Source: Akkermansiaceae bacterium
GTDB lineage: Bacteria > Verrucomicrobiota > Verrucomicrobiia > Verrucomicrobiales > Akkermansiaceae
Length of the DNA: 64,000 nucleotides
Direction of reading: 5' to 3'
Assembly (NCBI GenBank): GCA_024233135.1
Contig: JACKPZ010000010.1
Location: 62,001-126,000 of the forward strand
Part shown: positions 44,201 to 52,940 of the stretch, one piece after another
Numbering within the stretch: the first letter of the stretch is position 1
How the letters are laid out: the number at the start of each line of letters is the position of its first letter
Program-made: the position numbers and the translations under genes
The notes under the pieces: model-generated
Database searches by the model: none
What the model saw: only the letters and a program-made list of their open reading frames with translations
What the model was told of the DNA's origin: nothing

Positions 44201-45526
44201 AACAGCAGCGATCCCGGGCGCTGGGGCCAACTCCACCTTTGGCGCACCTACGACTATCCGCACATCACCACGATGTACAAGGCGATGTACCGCATCGCGA
44301 AATACAACCCGCAGATCACCACCACCCACACGGCGAACGAGTATCTCCAGCGAGCCTACGGCACCGCGATGGCCATGTTCACGATCCCCTATTCCGTCTG
44401 GCCGGACGACCTCTGGATCCCCTACCACATCGGCTATATGAACGAGGCGGTGATCCCGCGCCTGATCGAGGATCTCGAAACCGAGGGCATGACCACCGAG
44501 GCCGCCGGCCTCCGCGCCGAGTGGGAGCAGAAGGTGGAACATTTCCTCAGCAGCAACGGCGATCTCTTCGTTTCGGAGATGCCCTTCGACTCGACCGGAT
44601 TCGAGTCGAACCACGCCGTCGCCCGCTATGCGGTGGAAAACGCGGCCACCATGAATCCCGCGGATCCGGCGGGCTTCGAGCAGACCGCGCGGAACTTCAT
44701 GGATCTGGTCACGAACTCCAACATCACCGTCCGCGGTTGGTTGGAACCGGCGTATTATCACTATGGCAGCGATTATCGAGGCAACGCCGGCGACACCTAC
44801 ACCTTGTCCTACATGTCACAACTCGGCGGCTGGGGCATCCTCGACTACGCGCTTCATTTCTCCACCGATCCCAGCCCCTACCTGCGGCTCGGCTACGGTT
44901 CGATCCTGAGCTCGTGGGCGCTGATGAACACCGGCACGACCGCGTCCAACTACGGTTACTGGTATCCCGGCGCGGCCAACGACGGAGCCGTGGGAGGCGG
45001 TTTCGAAGCGTCACCCTACAATGACAACTGGCTGGAGCTTCCGATCCGCCGCGGCGCCTGGTTTTATGGCTGCGAAGAAGATCTCGGTTTCTGCGGAGCC
45101 ATCCGCGCGGCGGCCACGATTCTTGCGGACGATCCGATCTTCGGGCGTTTCTGTTATGGCGGCGAATCCCAAGTGGCGGGGGACGCCATCCATGTGACAC
45201 CGAAAGACGGCGTCCGCCAGCGTTTCCACGCGATTCTGGATGCCGGCCGGATGCATCTTCAGCTTGAAAACGACCGGTTCTCCAGCGGGTCGCCCATCAC
45301 CATCGGCAACGACCTTTCCACGGTCGACTTCGAACTCAGCACCTCGAATCCCTCGGCCCACAACGCACGGTTGAAGATCGCGGTCTCTCTTCCGGGCACC
45401 TATGTGGTCAGCGGCGCGTCCGGAGTCATCGCCACCCTCGTTCTTTCCGCGGATCAGGAATCCATGGTCGATCTTCCGATCGCAATCGGCGTCGGCACGG
45501 CGGCGTTCACCATCAACAGACAGTAA
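41273..45526 (+). CDS. Large secreted protein with duplicated N-terminal domain and DUF5695-like region
   Basis: 1417 aa with a signal peptide ending near VADGAE. Residues about 25-237 and 238-450 are a tandem duplication: both carry VLGQTFTTGPNP, TRYGFD, and LGRGPVDGDRVFVA at the end. These look like PEP-CTERM-type beta-sandwich modules. Residues about 545-800 are a beta-sandwich (TYHHEMTTGLTGKL) resembling the N-terminal domains of (alpha/alpha) barrel glycosidases, and about 850-1300 are helical and aromatic-rich (YDGLYPEWNMASQ, LHLWRTYDYPHITTMYKAMYRI, WLEPAYYHYG), as in DUF5695 proteins. I infer a polysaccharide-acting enzyme, but no catalytic residues are known to me. It follows the arabinofuranosidase operon by 101 bp on the same strand and may belong to the same regulon. 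Confidence 0.65.
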   Translation: MIFRIHRPLLACCLSIAGVADGAEVTLGFDTPPVMDGVRNLAGAADAPSNVQLQYASSNFLSGETNGVLGQTFTTGPNPAGYSLTSISFQQVSHDTTWWLGGTLGLRVFQTTNTPVSGVQDISVLAAETGFVPEDGAGLQQAVPGANNVWVTITLDQTPPLHLEPDTRYGFDIQTLGTPGTGPFVMEWNGIHSDELAGGQAIINGTPGTPSVRSVWLGRGPVDGDRVFVASMTAVTPVTLSPDTPPVGDGVQNLTGSNSAAENTKVQYSNSNYLSGNNNGVLGQTFTTGPNPNGYHLTSLSFQQAPYSTQWWTGGTVGYRVFQTTDAPDSGVQHMTVLAADTGAVPEISASLEEGTPGNDALWVTIGMPQSPPIFLQPNTRYGFDLQATGTTTTGPFLIEWNGTESDVIGGGQALINGSPANPSPDALWLGRGPVDGDRVFVAAMTALGPPKLGVRAHPDSVSVDLDITAGKWYSLESSETLLPDSWSKVFPGPIYGFDPELVLEGLDYAPGGREFFRLKEDEPAFLTNTGADGVASLRPPTDAAGNNPLGTEFIAAGRELGNVALKYRPAGGTTWRAADTSTSDGVAFSWHKVRTSTDGTRHTYHHEMTTGLTGKLTFETEVLTAGDHVGWKLHLKNESDQTITIGDLAIPLPMNTAYSGSDSSVFKHSFISGNNSWAFWMRPDSVGPHLVMTTDPNTRLEYWDGPGARGQAYTYKAYIHAAAAAQVAVDLGSEWRQPTTNLTLEAGAEKTYGFKFQWADGYDAIRQLLVDEGKIDVHVVPGMTVPTDLAAKFSLRTTQTIHSVQAEFPAETVIQSLGPNGDHNIYQVQFSRLGENRLTIDYGDNQQTYLEFFVTEPLETLITKRAAFLEAKQIKNPSKWYDGLYPEWNMASQTLLTPENYDLLSPVYRYIITADDAGLARPAFLALKNSVMPVQAEVTSLDRYIDEFVWGGLQRTTSETYPYGIYGVRDWFSLRNSSDPGRWGQLHLWRTYDYPHITTMYKAMYRIAKYNPQITTTHTANEYLQRAYGTAMAMFTIPYSVWPDDLWIPYHIGYMNEAVIPRLIEDLETEGMTTEAAGLRAEWEQKVEHFLSSNGDLFVSEMPFDSTGFESNHAVARYAVENAATMNPADPAGFEQTARNFMDLVTNSNITVRGWLEPAYYHYGSDYRGNAGDTYTLSYMSQLGGWGILDYALHFSTDPSPYLRLGYGSILSSWALMNTGTTASNYGYWYPGAANDGAVGGGFEASPYNDNWLELPIRRGAWFYGCEEDLGFCGAIRAAATILADDPIFGRFCYGGESQVAGDAIHVTPKDGVRQRFHAILDAGRMHLQLENDRFSSGSPITIGNDLSTVDFELSTSNPSAHNARLKIAVSLPGTYVVSGASGVIATLVLSADQESMVDLPIAIGVGTAAFTINRQ

Positions 45527-45606
45527 GGCACACCAATCCCGCCGACGCCGGGCCGTCCACATTTCCGTGGCCATTTCATAGAATACCGCCATCCTTTCTC
45601 CGACCC

Positions 45607-46557
45607 ATGAACCGCAAGATCACCCTCGTCTTCGCCATCCTGATCTTCACGGGAGCCGCCTGCGTCATCGCGTTCCGGCTTGGCAAGGAATCGTCCGCAC
45701 CACCGGCAACGGAACCCGCCGTGACCGGACAGACAAACCCGGCTGCCACCGAACCCAGGACCGCTTCAGGTCTCGCCCCCACCGAGCCCAATGCCGGACG
45801 GCGCCAGCGCGAGGTGCGTGATCCCGACCTCGTCGATCAGTACGGAGAAACCCGCACCAACCTCTCCCGTCACGTCGTTTCCGATGTCGTCTCTCTTCTG
45901 GATGATGCGGTCGCCATGGGCGACATGATGCTCAACGGCGAAAGCGCGGGCCGCTTCGGCCGCAACGATTGGGCCTTGCAGAACGCGATCCGCTCCACCG
46001 GAGTCGAACTGAGCGACGAACAGCAGTCCCGAGCCCGCGAGCTCTTCGCGGAGTTCCAACAGCGCGAACTCGGCCGCTCGAAGGAGGCCCTCGACAAGCT
46101 GAAGAAGAATCCCACGCCGCTCATGGGACTTCTGCTTGCCAGCGACGCCCGCTCCAGGGAGGAGATTACCGAAACCGAATACGCGGCCCAGCAGCAGGTC
46201 ATCGCCGATGAACTCGACGGAGTGATCAATCCGCTCGACCGCAACAACTTCCGTCCCCGCGATCCCATGGAAGACGAAACCTTCCGCAACGGGTTTTCCG
46301 AACTGCTGGAAGACGGGCAGAAGGAGACGTTCGACAACTCCATCGCCGAACGCGAAGCCGCCGCTGAAGAAAACGCCGGCGAACGCAAGACCGACATCAG
46401 CCACATCCCCGTGATGGATCTCGAATCGCTCGAAACCGCCGTCGGCTCGGCCAGGAAAATGACCTCGGGTTTCAAACAGGTCATGGAGGGGATGAGCAAC
46501 CTCGGCCCGATCCTCGAACAGCAAGGCCAGCAGCGCGACGGCGGAAACGCGGAGTAA
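45607..46557 (+). CDS. Membrane-anchored hypothetical protein, helical
   Basis: 316 aa. One hydrophobic N-terminal segment (about 5-24, ITLVFAILIFTGAACVIAF) is a signal anchor. A Pro/Thr/Glu-rich linker (about 28-70) and a mostly charged, helix-rich region (about 75-316) follow, with ELSDEQQSRARELFAEFQQRE and repeated acidic stretches suggestive of coiled coil. I do not recognise a family. The topology predicts a periplasmic body. An inverted repeat follows the stop closely. Confidence 0.6.
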   Translation: MNRKITLVFAILIFTGAACVIAFRLGKESSAPPATEPAVTGQTNPAATEPRTASGLAPTEPNAGRRQREVRDPDLVDQYGETRTNLSRHVVSDVVSLLDDAVAMGDMMLNGESAGRFGRNDWALQNAIRSTGVELSDEQQSRARELFAEFQQRELGRSKEALDKLKKNPTPLMGLLLASDARSREEITETEYAAQQQVIADELDGVINPLDRNNFRPRDPMEDETFRNGFSELLEDGQKETFDNSIAEREAAAEENAGERKTDISHIPVMDLESLETAVGSARKMTSGFKQVMEGMSNLGPILEQQGQQRDGGNAE

Positions 46558-46558
46558 A

Positions 46559-46635
46559 AACCATCTGGCGTTCGCTCACCCGATCCGGAACGAACCGTTC
46601 GGTGAACGACCATCCAGCCAGCCCCCCAGATGGTT
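46559..46635. other. Long inverted repeat with nested hairpin
   Basis: AACCATCTGG (46559-46568) is perfectly complementary to CCAGATGGTT (46626-46635). Inside lies CGTTC-GGT-GAACG and a partly matching CGTTCGCTCACC arm. It starts 2 bases after the stop of the upstream gene. It could fold in RNA as a multi-arm structure, acting as terminator or 3' element, or be a small mobile palindromic element. Confidence 0.5.
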
Positions 46636-46766
46636 CGATTGGTCTCCTTGCACGGCGTGGGCACCGCTCCCCATTCCTGGTGGCATTGTTTCACCCTAAG
46701 ACACGGCGGACAGCCTCCTGCGCGGTGGACACGGCGGATCGACTGTCGTCTTTTTAGGTCCGTCCC

Positions 46767-47963
46767 ATGTCTATTTCGTCGTTCGTTGTTCCGCTGCCAT
46801 CCGATGCCCCGACACCAGGCAAGTTGCCGCCGGGCTTCGACCATGCCCGACGACGCGCCGACCTGGTTCGGAGATTGGGCGACTCGCGACCGGATCATCA
46901 GGTGGTCTTGATCTGCGACACCCAAGACATCACGTATCTCTCCGGTGTCCGCGAAGGGGTTTCATGGCTCGCCATCTGGGACGGAGGATGTTTCGCCGTT
47001 ACGCGGCACATGCTGATTCGCGAGGTCGAGCAGGAGATCGGCGATTGCGAGTTGCTCCTGCCGACGAAGCGATCGAGCGATCCGGCCATGGTCGAGCTGT
47101 TTCTCGTCACCCAGCTGAAATGCCGTGGGTTTGAAAGCGTGGTGGTCGATCCCAACAGGATCAGCGCGGCTTCGTACTTCGAGCTGGAGAAATTCATCCA
47201 TACAGCAGGGCTGGACCTCGTCCCGATGCCCCGGCTGGTGGACCCTCTCCGCCAGCGCAAGGATCCGTTGGAGCTCCATCTCATCACTCGGTGTGTCATG
47301 ATCGCCGAACGTGCGTTCTCCGGACTCATCGAAGCGGGAGCCGCCGGGTTGGTAGGACGTTCGGAACTCGAAATCGCCCGGGAACTGGAAGCCAGGATGC
47401 TCGAACTGGGCGCCGATCGGCAGGGGTTTCCTGATTCCGGCATCATCGTCGCGAGCGGGCCAAACAGCGCAAGCGCCCACCATTCACCCGGCGAGCGCCC
47501 GGTGGGAAATGGCGAACCTCTTCTGATCGACTGGGGTGCGGAGGTGAGCGGCTATCGCAGCGACATGACCCGCACACTTTTCCTCGGAAGCATTCCGGAG
47601 TTCGCAAAACGGGCCTATCAGACGGTCGAGTCGGCGTTGGAAGCCGCAGCCGCCGTCTTGCGGACCGGGGCGAAAATGGGGGATGTGGATCGAGCCGCGC
47701 GCAGAGCAGTGACAGCCGCCGGCTATCAAGAGTTCCACTACGGAGTCGGGCATGGCATAGGCCTTGCGATCCACGAGGGTCCGTGGCTCCGCGCCCATTC
47801 GGAGGAGCTCTTGGAGCCCGGCATGATCACCACCGTGGAACCCGGTGTCTATCTGCCGGATATCGGGGGAATCCGGATCGAGAGCATCTATGCCTTGTCG
47901 GAACGCGCGACAGACCGGATCGATCGCCTCCCTGTCGCCATGGATCAAATGATTCTGGATTAG
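46767..47963 (+). CDS. M24 family metallopeptidase, Xaa-Pro aminopeptidase-like
   Basis: 398 aa, no signal peptide, so cytoplasmic. Pita-bread-fold peptidases of family M24B cut N-terminal Xaa-Pro bonds with a dinuclear metal centre. All five ligands are visible: Asp255 (LIDWGAEV), Asp266 (RSDMTRT), His329 (GVGHGIGLAIHEGP), Glu358 (TTVEPGVY) and Glu372 (GIRIES). The N-terminal creatinase-like domain spans about 25-150. ATG 46767 has no strong Shine-Dalgarno sequence. Proline-specific activity would suit a diet of proline-rich proteins, but the family is also ordinary housekeeping. Confidence 0.9.
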   Translation: MSISSFVVPLPSDAPTPGKLPPGFDHARRRADLVRRLGDSRPDHQVVLICDTQDITYLSGVREGVSWLAIWDGGCFAVTRHMLIREVEQEIGDCELLLPTKRSSDPAMVELFLVTQLKCRGFESVVVDPNRISAASYFELEKFIHTAGLDLVPMPRLVDPLRQRKDPLELHLITRCVMIAERAFSGLIEAGAAGLVGRSELEIARELEARMLELGADRQGFPDSGIIVASGPNSASAHHSPGERPVGNGEPLLIDWGAEVSGYRSDMTRTLFLGSIPEFAKRAYQTVESALEAAAAVLRTGAKMGDVDRAARRAVTAAGYQEFHYGVGHGIGLAIHEGPWLRAHSEELLEPGMITTVEPGVYLPDIGGIRIESIYALSERATDRIDRLPVAMDQMILD

Positions 47964-48410
47964 GCGGTGTTTAAAGACCTCCCGTGCCTGGTGATCGGCG
48001 GGGAGTTCTGCGGTTTGAAGGAGGGCATCCGGTGAGAGCGATTCTGGCCTCAGCCTGGTCCAACGCTTTCCCTGCCCCTGGGCCCTCATTCACGCCCACA
48101 GGGACCATGTGATCCCGATGCACGTTGACGACCGGCAACCAACCACACCCCGCTGAAAAAACATACCTCACTGAAAAACAATGGGGTGTGCCCGAGGGGG
48201 ATTGCCTCCGCCGCGCTCCGGCCATGCCAGCTTGCGGCCTGTGGCCGCTTCCGCTTGTTGCTCTCTTTGTTCGCTTTCCCGCATTCAAACCCCGGAGGCT
48301 CCAGGACCGCTCCGCGGCCCTTCCGCCTGCGGTTCGCGCCCCCCTCGACTCAGGAAAAGAGAAACCCTCACGGCGAGTGAACCATGAGGGTGAAACAAAG
48401 TTTTAAAGAG
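47964..48410. other. Gene-free region between M24 peptidase and tRNA-Leu
   Basis: I see no convincing gene here. It contains an 8-bp inverted repeat CACACCCC (48144-48151) / GGGGTGTG (48183-48190) with an A-rich loop holding two near-repeats of CTGAAAAAACA. The second dispersed repeat copy lies at 48351-48404. Short open frames of about 60-105 codons look like non-coding GC-rich sequence. Confidence 0.45.
48351..48404. repeat. Dispersed intergenic repeat, copy B
   Basis: Related to 26231-26290, sharing CATGAGGG-GAAAC and a GAAAC/GTTT palindrome. Here CCCTCA ... TGAGGG also pairs as a 6-bp stem. It abuts the 3' end of the tRNA-Leu gene. Confidence 0.6.
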
Positions 48411-48495
<85 letters not shown>

Positions 48496-48639
48496 ACTGA
48501 GTGATTGGTGGGCCGCGGATTTAGGTGGCGGCGACTGCCGTTGCAAGCGAATCTTTGAAAAATTTCGTTGGAACGCGGACTGCTGGCCTTCGGGCTTGCT
48601 TCCCCCGGCCGGGACAGGACGATGGCGGAAGAAGACGAC

Positions 48640-49707
48640 ATGGAATCGATCCGCGCAGACACGATCGTCAAGACCTTCGGCAGCGTCCGGGCGCTGGATG
48701 GGATCACCGTCACGGTGGACCCCGGAGAGCTGTTCTTTCTCCTCGGTGCCTCGGGGTGTGGCAAGACCACCCTGCTCCGCTGCATCGCGGGCCTGGAGAC
48801 ACCGGACAGCGGCACGGTTTCCTTTGGCGAGCGGGATGTGACCCGGATGCCGCCGCACAAACGCGAGGCGGCGATGGTGTTCCAGAGCTACGCGCTGTGG
48901 CCGCATCTGACGGTGGGGCAGAACATCGCGTTCGGGCTGGAGGAACGGAAGGTTTCGAAGGCGGAGATCAAGCAGCGCGTGGCCGAGGCGCTGGAGATGG
49001 TGCAGCTCCCGGGATTCGGCGAGCGGTCGATCGACCAGATGTCGGGCGGCCAGCAGCAGCGGGTGTCGCTGGCCCGCGCGCTGGTGGTGAAACCGAAGTG
49101 CCTGCTGCTGGACGAGCCGCTCTCGAACCTCGACGCCCAGCTCCGCGTCGAGATGCGCGGCGAGATCCGCCGGATCGTGAAGGAGAACGGCCTGACCGCC
49201 GTCTACGTCACCCACGACCAGGAGGAGGCGCTGGCGATGGCCGACCGGATGGCGGTGCTCACCCGCGGCACGATCGGCCAGGTGGACACGCCGGAGAATG
49301 TCTATCGGAATCCGCTCAGCGCGTACGTCGCGAAATTCATCGGCGAGACGAACATCGTGCCCGGCGAGATCGTCGAGGTTCGTTCCGGTTTCGCGATGCT
49401 CAAGACGGATGCCGGCCCGCTGGTCGGCCGCGTGACGGATCCGGAGTGGAACCCGCAACCCGGAGAGCAGGCGCGGCTGTCGATCCGCCCCGAGGCCTGG
49501 CGTTTGCACAAGTCGAGCGGCGACAACGAGGTGGTCGGCCGGATCGCGGAGCGGGCCTATCTGGGCCAGCGGATCCAATATTGGATCGAGACCGCGGCGG
49601 GCCGCCAGCAGGTCGTCGAGATGAACCCGCACATCATCCATGAACCCGGTGAGGAACAGATCGTCCTCCACGCCCGCCACGACGACGTGGTGGTCTTGAA
49701 ACCCTGA
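48640..49707 (+). CDS. ABC transporter ATPase, Fe3+/putrescine type
   Basis: 355 aa from ATG 48640, preferred over in-frame starts at 48568 and 48622 because GGAAG lies 8 bases upstream and the protein then begins at the usual nucleotide-binding-domain edge. Walker A GASGCGKTT (36-44), signature SGGQQQR (about 134), Walker B CLLLDEP (about 155), and switch His in YVTHDQEEALAMADR are intact. The C-terminal TOBE domain (about 240-355) matches the FbpC/PotA/UgpC group. It energises import by the permease at 51192. It opens a three-gene operon (ATPase, binding protein, permease). Confidence 0.92.
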   Translation: MESIRADTIVKTFGSVRALDGITVTVDPGELFFLLGASGCGKTTLLRCIAGLETPDSGTVSFGERDVTRMPPHKREAAMVFQSYALWPHLTVGQNIAFGLEERKVSKAEIKQRVAEALEMVQLPGFGERSIDQMSGGQQQRVSLARALVVKPKCLLLDEPLSNLDAQLRVEMRGEIRRIVKENGLTAVYVTHDQEEALAMADRMAVLTRGTIGQVDTPENVYRNPLSAYVAKFIGETNIVPGEIVEVRSGFAMLKTDAGPLVGRVTDPEWNPQPGEQARLSIRPEAWRLHKSSGDNEVVGRIAERAYLGQRIQYWIETAAGRQQVVEMNPHIIHEPGEEQIVLHARHDDVVVLKP

Positions 49708-49716
49708 ACGCGGCAC

Positions 49717-51195
49717 GTGAGGACCCGGGCGCTCATCATCTTCGGACTGCTCGCGGCGATCGTCGCGCTGCCGCTCACGCTGCGCCGCAAGACGGCGACG
49801 GTGAGCTCCGGCAAGGCGGATGACCAGCTGGTGGTGCTCACACCACACAACGAGTCGATCCGCGCGGAGTTCGGCGATGCGTTCGCCAGTTGGTGGAAGC
49901 AGAAGACCGGACGGACGGTGCACGTCGACTGGCGCACGCCGGGCGGCACCTCGGAGATCCGGATGGTGCTCGACGCCGGGTTCAAGGCGGCGGAGGAAAC
50001 GAAACGCGATGGCATCGGCATCGATCTGTTTTTCGGCGGCGGCGTACCGGATTTCTCCGGGCAGGCGAAAAAAGGCCGGCTCGCTCCGTTGCGCGTGTTC
50101 GAGAGCCACCCGGAGTGGTTCGGCGAAAACGGCGTGATCCCGCAGACATTCACCGGCGAGCAGTATTTCCCGGACGACCACGTCTGGATCGGCACCTGCA
50201 TCTCGCAGTTCGGGATCTGTTACAACCCGGACTACCTCGACCGCCTCGGACTTCCCGCTCCGACTTCTTGGGACGACCTCGGCGACCCGGGATACGCCGG
50301 CACGCTCGCGCTGGCGGACCCGACGAAGAGCGGATCGGTGGCACGGACCTTCGAGCTGCTGGTCCAGAGTTCGATCCTGCGCGAACTGGAAGGTCGTCCG
50401 GAGGCCGAGCGCGACGAGGCGCTCGCCGCCGGTTGGGCGAAAGGGCTCCAGCTCATCCAGCGGATGGCGGCCAACGCCCGTTATTTCACCGACAGCGCGT
50501 CGAAGATCCCGCACGACGTCGGCCAGGGCAACGCCGCGGCCGGCATGTGCATCGATTTCTACGGCCGCTCGTATGCCGCCGACCTGAAGACCCGCGAGGG
50601 CGGCGACCGCGTCGTCTGGATCGCGCCCGAGGGAGGCACGACGCTGAGCGCGGACCCGGTGGCGGTGTTGAACGGCGCGCCGCATGAGGAGATCGCGCAG
50701 TCGTTCGTCGAGTTCAGCCTCACCCCGGAGGCGCAGGCGTTGTGGTTCCTGAAACCCGGCACCGAAGGCGGCCCGCAGAGCCGCGCGCTCCACCGCACGC
50801 CGATCCGCCGCGACGTTTACACCGATGCGAACCTGTCGCGCTCGACGATGCCGGACGCGCACCCGTACGAGGACCCCGGGAATTTCATCTATCAGCCGGA
50901 GCTCACCGGCAGGGCGTTCAACACGCTGCGCCAGCTCGTGCGGGCGATGTGCATCGACTCGCACGAGGAAATGAAGGCCGCGTGGAGCGCCCTGCGCGAC
51001 GCCGGCATGCCGGCCGACGCGCTCGCGGTTTTCCAGGACGTTTCCATCATGACCTACGCCCAGGGCGGCCACGGCGATCCGCGTTTCGACGGTTCGGACG
51101 CGCTGAAAACCGCCGAGAACGCCGCCCGCATCGGCGAGTGGTTTCGTGACAACTATCGCAAGGCCGAGCAAATGGCCCGCACCCGGACCCCATGA
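49717..51195 (+). CDS. ABC transporter substrate-binding protein (type II periplasmic binding fold)
   Basis: 492 aa from GTG 49717, giving a signal/anchor sequence (MRTRALIIFGLLAAIVALPLTL). There is no lipobox, so it is periplasmic or membrane-tethered. Domain signs of the Fe3+/thiamine/polyamine-binding cluster are VVLTPHNESIRAEFGDAF near the N-terminus, FGGGVPDF, SWDDLGDPGYAG, and SADPVAVLNGAPH. It is longer than typical FbpA (about 340) because of a C-terminal helical extension (about 390-492). The ligand cannot be deduced: ferric iron, thiamine, phosphonates or polyamines are all possible. The stop overlaps the permease start (ATGA). Confidence 0.87.
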   Translation: MRTRALIIFGLLAAIVALPLTLRRKTATVSSGKADDQLVVLTPHNESIRAEFGDAFASWWKQKTGRTVHVDWRTPGGTSEIRMVLDAGFKAAEETKRDGIGIDLFFGGGVPDFSGQAKKGRLAPLRVFESHPEWFGENGVIPQTFTGEQYFPDDHVWIGTCISQFGICYNPDYLDRLGLPAPTSWDDLGDPGYAGTLALADPTKSGSVARTFELLVQSSILRELEGRPEAERDEALAAGWAKGLQLIQRMAANARYFTDSASKIPHDVGQGNAAAGMCIDFYGRSYAADLKTREGGDRVVWIAPEGGTTLSADPVAVLNGAPHEEIAQSFVEFSLTPEAQALWFLKPGTEGGPQSRALHRTPIRRDVYTDANLSRSTMPDAHPYEDPGNFIYQPELTGRAFNTLRQLVRAMCIDSHEEMKAAWSALRDAGMPADALAVFQDVSIMTYAQGGHGDPRFDGSDALKTAENAARIGEWFRDNYRKAEQMARTRTP

Positions 51196-52883
51196 AACGC
51201 GGACCCGCCATCCTGATCACGATCCTCGTCTGCGCGTTCTTCGCGGTGTTCTTCGTCTATCCCGCCGGCATGGTGGTGAAGCAGGCCTTCGAAGGGCCGG
51301 ACGGTTTCACCCTCGAGTTCTTCCGTGCGGTGTTCGAGAACCCGATCTATCGCGAGGGCATCGCGAATTCGTTCTTGTTAGGAATCTCCGCCACGCTGCT
51401 GGCGACGTGCATCGCGTTTCCGCTCGCATTGATCGGCCACCGCTATGATTTCCCCGGGAAACCGGCGCTCGGCGTGATGGTGCTGGCGCCGATGATCCTG
51501 CCGCCTTTCGTCGGCGCGGTGGGAGTGAAGCAGATCCTCGGTGTGAACGGCGCGCTCAACGCGGCGCTCGCGAAACTCGGCATGATGGACGCCGCCCATC
51601 CCTTCGACTGGCTCGCGGAGGGGCGCATGGCCGGCATCGTCCTGATGATCGGCCTCAATCTCTATCCGATCCTCTACATGAACATCGCCGCCGCGTTGTC
51701 GAACCTCGATCCGGCGATGGAGCAGGCTGCGGAAAACCTCGGCTGCCCGCCGTGGAAACGGTTTTTCCGCATCACGCTGCCGCTGGCGATGCCGGGTGTG
51801 TTCGCCGGCGCGTCGATCGTTTTCATCTGGGCCTTCACCGAGCTCGGGGTGCCGCTGGTGTTCGATTTCAGCCGCACGGCATCGGTGCAGATTTTCGACG
51901 GCCTCAAGGGGCTCGACAAAAACCCGATTCCCTACGCGCTCACGGCGATCCTGCTGATTGTGGCGGCCACCGTGTTTTCGCTGTCGAAATTTGTCATCGG
52001 CCGCTCGCCGCTCGGCACCGCGCCGCGTCCGAAAGGACGTGCGAACGCGAAACGCCTGCGTGGCATGAAGGGCCTGCTGTGCAGCTTCGCGTTTCTCGGT
52101 GTGTTCCTGCTCGCCTCCATTCCGCACGTCGGCGTCTTGTTCCTGTCCACCGCGGAGCGTTGGTATGGAACGGTGGTGCCGGACGAGTTCACCATGCGCC
52201 ACTACACCGAGGCGCTCGGCAACGGCCTGGTGGTGCCGTCGATCCAGAACAGCCTGATGTACGCCGGCTGCGCGACTCTGCTCGCCCTGCTCGTCGGCCT
52301 CGGCGTGGCGTGGGTGGTGGTGCGCTCGGACCTGAAAGTGCGTGGCATCCTCGACGCGGTGGTGATGCTGCCGCTGGCGGTGCCCGGGTTGGTGATGGCG
52401 TTCGGATACCTCGCGCTTTCGCAGGAAGGAAAGCCGTTCCATTTCCTCGTCGGCGCCGGCGGCAGCCCGTTCCTGCTGCTGGTGCTCGCCTACGGCACGC
52501 GGCGACTGCCCTACATCGTGCGCTCCGCGGTGGCCGGCCTGCAGCAGAGCAATCCGGCGCTCGAAGAAGCGGCCCGCTCGCTCGGCGCGACACCCGTTCG
52601 CACGCTGCGCCGCGTCGCGCTGCCGCTGATCGGCGCGAACCTCGCCGCTGGCTCGATCCTCGCCTTCGCCTTCGCCATGCTCGAAGTGAGCGACAGCCTG
52701 ATTCTCGCCCAGCAGGAACAGCATTATCCGATCACCAAGGCGATCTACACCCTGCTCAGCACGCTGGGCAACGGCACCGAGCTGGCCGCCGCGCTCGGCG
52801 TTTGGTCGATGGTCTTCCTTTCCACCGCCATCATGGGTGCGGCCATCCTCGGCGGGAAACGCGGCGGCTTGTTCAAGGTGTGA
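51192..52883 (+). CDS. ABC transporter permease, fused two-domain (FbpB-like)
   Basis: 563 aa with about 12 membrane helices in two homologous halves. Each half carries an EAA loop contacting the ATPase: EQAAENLGCPPWKRFFRITLP (about 178-198) and EEAARSLGATPVRTLRRVALP (about 458-478). This fused layout is typical of FbpB/ThiP permeases. A charged linker (about 275-290, RPKGRANAKRLRG) separates the halves. The start overlaps the binding-protein stop by four bases, so expression is translationally coupled. A short GC-rich inverted repeat (52917-52927) after the stop, with a few T residues, may terminate the operon. Confidence 0.92.
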   Translation: MKRGPAILITILVCAFFAVFFVYPAGMVVKQAFEGPDGFTLEFFRAVFENPIYREGIANSFLLGISATLLATCIAFPLALIGHRYDFPGKPALGVMVLAPMILPPFVGAVGVKQILGVNGALNAALAKLGMMDAAHPFDWLAEGRMAGIVLMIGLNLYPILYMNIAAALSNLDPAMEQAAENLGCPPWKRFFRITLPLAMPGVFAGASIVFIWAFTELGVPLVFDFSRTASVQIFDGLKGLDKNPIPYALTAILLIVAATVFSLSKFVIGRSPLGTAPRPKGRANAKRLRGMKGLLCSFAFLGVFLLASIPHVGVLFLSTAERWYGTVVPDEFTMRHYTEALGNGLVVPSIQNSLMYAGCATLLALLVGLGVAWVVVRSDLKVRGILDAVVMLPLAVPGLVMAFGYLALSQEGKPFHFLVGAGGSPFLLLVLAYGTRRLPYIVRSAVAGLQQSNPALEEAARSLGATPVRTLRRVALPLIGANLAAGSILAFAFAMLEVSDSLILAQQEQHYPITKAIYTLLSTLGNGTELAAALGVWSMVFLSTAIMGAAILGGKRGGLFKV

Positions 52884-52940
52884 GACTGTCACCCTCGGAA
52901 CAGGGAAAGAAACGTCCCGCGGCGGGTTTACCACCGGTGC

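Noticed and set aside
47971..48288. 105-codon minus-strand frame downstream of M24 peptidase
   Set aside because: No start signal, no domain, basic GC-driven composition; not supported as a gene.
48125..48406. 93-codon frame before the tRNA gene
   Set aside because: Pro/Arg-rich sequence ending inside the dispersed repeat; most likely non-coding repeat DNA.
48640..52883. Sugar ABC transporter serving the glycoside hydrolases
   Set aside because: The fused FbpB-like permease and the binding-protein type fit Fe3+, thiamine or polyamine import better than sugars.
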